Translations under genes and position numbers: made by a program
Assembly: GCA_030596185.1 (NCBI GenBank)
Contig: JAUVKP010000067.1
Span: forward strand, 1-6,462
Source: Fidelibacterota bacterium
GTDB taxonomy: Bacteria; Fidelibacterota; Fidelibacteria; Fidelibacterales; Fidelibacteraceae
Length of the DNA: 6,462 nt
Reading direction: 5' to 3'
Shown here: positions 5,524 to 6,462 of the stretch, one piece after another
Layout of the letters: each line of letters begins with the position of its first letter
Numbering within the stretch: position 1 is the first letter of the stretch
Notes under the pieces: model-generated
What the model saw: only the letters and a program-made list of their open reading frames with translations
What the model was told of the DNA's origin: nothing
Database searches by the model: none

Positions 5524-6210
5524 CTAACTTAAAGTATTAAAGCGGTAACCGTAACCTTTAATGCTAACAATATGTTTAGGTTTTGAGGGGTCTTCTTCCA
5601 GTTTTTTTCGGAGATTAAGTATAAAATTATCTACTGTTCGAGTGGTGGGCATGAATTCGTAGCCCCAGACTTCATTCAATAAGTCATGACGATGAACAGC
5701 TTCACCTTCGTGTTTGATAAAATATTCCATTATGGCAAATTCCTTACTTGACAACTGTATTTCCTTATTATTTCGAAAGGCCTGATGTTTTTTGAAATCT
5801 AATTCTACTATCCCGAATGAAACCATTTCCGGAATATGATATACTTGGACAACTCTTCTGAAAATAGCCCTTATACGGGCCATAAGCTCTGGAATACTGA
5901 AGGGTTTAGTGAGATAGTCGTCTGCGCCAATATCAAGTCCTGAAATTTTATCCATTTCACTTCCCCGTGCAGTTATCATGATGATGGGTAATTCCGGTTT
6001 CTCTTTTTTGATTTTCCTGCATATTTCATGTCCATTCATACTGGGTAACATAATATCCAGTAATATCAGATCGATCTTTTTTTCAAAGGCAAGTTGTAAA
6101 CCTTTTTCCCCATTCGTTTCAGTCATAACATCATAACTTTCGTATTCCAGATTATCTTGTAATCCTCTGAGAATACTGATATCATCTTCAATTACTAAAA
6201 TTGTTTTCAT
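5524..6210 (-). CDS. OmpR/PhoB-family response regulator
   Basis: This 228-residue protein is a normal-length winged-helix response regulator. The receiver covers about residues 2-118, with acidic pocket E8/D9/D10, phospho-acceptor Asp52 (LILLDIMLPSMNG), Thr80 and Lys102 (DYLTKPF). The Trans_reg_C DNA-binding domain covers about 128-226: SSKEFAIMEYF, then the turn and recognition helix around TTRTVDNFILNLRKKLE, then the wing IKGYGYRF. Phosphorylation by its kinase should drive dimerisation and binding to direct-repeat operators. The ATG is only 2 nt after the stop of the upstream kinase gene. The only Shine-Dalgarno-like sequence is a weak GGGA about 5 bases upstream, inside that gene's end, so translational coupling is likely. 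The gene converges on the hybrid kinase. Its targets cannot be read from this window, and the similarity does not justify a specific symbol such as phoB or ompR. Confidence 0.96.
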   Translation of the reverse strand: MKTILVIEDDISILRGLQDNLEYESYDVMTETNGEKGLQLAFEKKIDLILLDIMLPSMNGHEICRKIKKEKPELPIIMITARGSEMDKISGLDIGADDYLTKPFSIPELMARIRAIFRRVVQVYHIPEMVSFGIVELDFKKHQAFRNNKEIQLSSKEFAIMEYFIKHEGEAVHRHDLLNEVWGYEFMPTTRTVDNFILNLRKKLEEDPSKPKHIVSIKGYGYRFNTLS

Positions 6211-6212
6211 AT

Positions 6213-6462
6213 TTATCCCACTTGCTGATTTAAAGTTATTAAAAACACACTTCCTTTACCAAATTCACTGCTAACTGATATTTTTCCCTTATGAGCCTCA
6301 ATAATTTCTTTTACGACTGTTAATCCAAGCCCTGTTCCACTAATATTTTCTTTTTGATCAATACGATAAAATTTTTCAAATATTTTCGGTAATTGATCTT
6401 CACTAATACCAATGCCCCGATCTTCAATTTCGATACAAATATGATCTACTCTTTTAAATAAA
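6213..6462 (-). CDS. Sensor histidine kinase, C-terminal 82 residues (cut by right edge)
   Basis: Read on the minus strand from base 6461, an open frame of 82 residues runs to TAA at 6215-6213. It is the ATP-binding end of a HATPase_c domain: the G1 box is EDRGIGI at visible residues 13-19, the F box is KIFEKFYRID at about 27-36, and the G2 box is GTGLGL at 42-47. It closes with the usual strand (GKISVSSEFGKGSVFLITL) and a short tail QQVG. The catalytic His, N box and any sensor lie beyond the window. Gene order (kinase then regulator, 2-nt gap) marks it as the probable partner of the response regulator. The FYRID F box and lack of a receiver fit a classical HisKA-type, non-hybrid kinase. The gene has no start codon in the window. 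Confidence 0.93.
   Translation of the reverse strand, partial: LFKRVDHICIEIEDRGIGISEDQLPKIFEKFYRIDQKENISGTGLGLTVVKEIIEAHKGKISVSSEFGKGSVFLITLNQQVG

Noticed and set aside
5369..5527. 52-residue + strand open frame (ATG 5369)
   Set aside because: It is essentially the translation of the palindrome (MIYEYRTRNDELRSKYLL...). The AGGGG upstream is only 2 bases from the ATG, and the frame runs into the end of the regulator gene. It is most likely spurious.
1..6462. tRNA, rRNA, riboswitch or insertion-sequence transposase
   Set aside because: I saw no cloverleaf, rRNA-like segment, known aptamer core or transposase-like translation. The two intergenic gaps are explained by hairpins and repeats.

Overview
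This window is a low-GC bacterial signal-transduction locus. It holds four protein genes, two of them cut by the window edges, and two repeat-rich intergenic gaps. The proteins have stacked PAS domains joined by D-I-T-E-R-K-Q linkers. One is a hybrid kinase with a GAF domain and a C-terminal receiver carrying the phrase VIIIAQTAYAMSGD. This style is common in environmental Bacteroidota and related FCB-group bacteria. That placement rests on family resemblance only and is tentative. TGA is used as a stop codon.

Layout. Bases 2-1792 (+) hold the 3' part of a gene for a multi-PAS sensor. It opens with a heptad-repeat coiled coil, carries four PAS domains, and ends with no kinase domain. A 225-base gap (1793-2017) holds a strong hairpin, a small terminator-like hairpin and a weaker inverted repeat. 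Bases 2018-5149 (+) encode a 1043-residue membrane hybrid histidine kinase: signal peptide, periplasmic solute-binding-like sensor, membrane helix, PAS, GAF, HisKA, HATPase and receiver. A 374-base gap (5150-5523) between convergent genes has no convincing gene. It holds a GTCGA tandem repeat, a good intrinsic terminator for the + strand and a long imperfect palindrome. On the minus strand, 6210-5524 encodes an OmpR/PhoB-type response regulator. It lies 2 nt downstream of the 3' end of its probable partner histidine kinase (6462-6213, cut by the right edge).

Working together. The minus-strand pair is a classical two-component system: the kinase should phosphorylate Asp52 of the regulator, which then binds DNA. 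The + strand hybrid kinase probably senses a small periplasmic ligand and passes phosphate from His685 to its own receiver Asp975. No HPt protein or further output is visible here. The PAS-only protein could feed a signal to a kinase by protein contact, but its N-terminus is outside the window.

I see no clearly new system. The items most worth a second look are the composite repeat island at 5150-5523, the hairpins at 1811-1866, the Cys cluster in the fourth PAS domain, and the kinase-less multi-PAS architecture.
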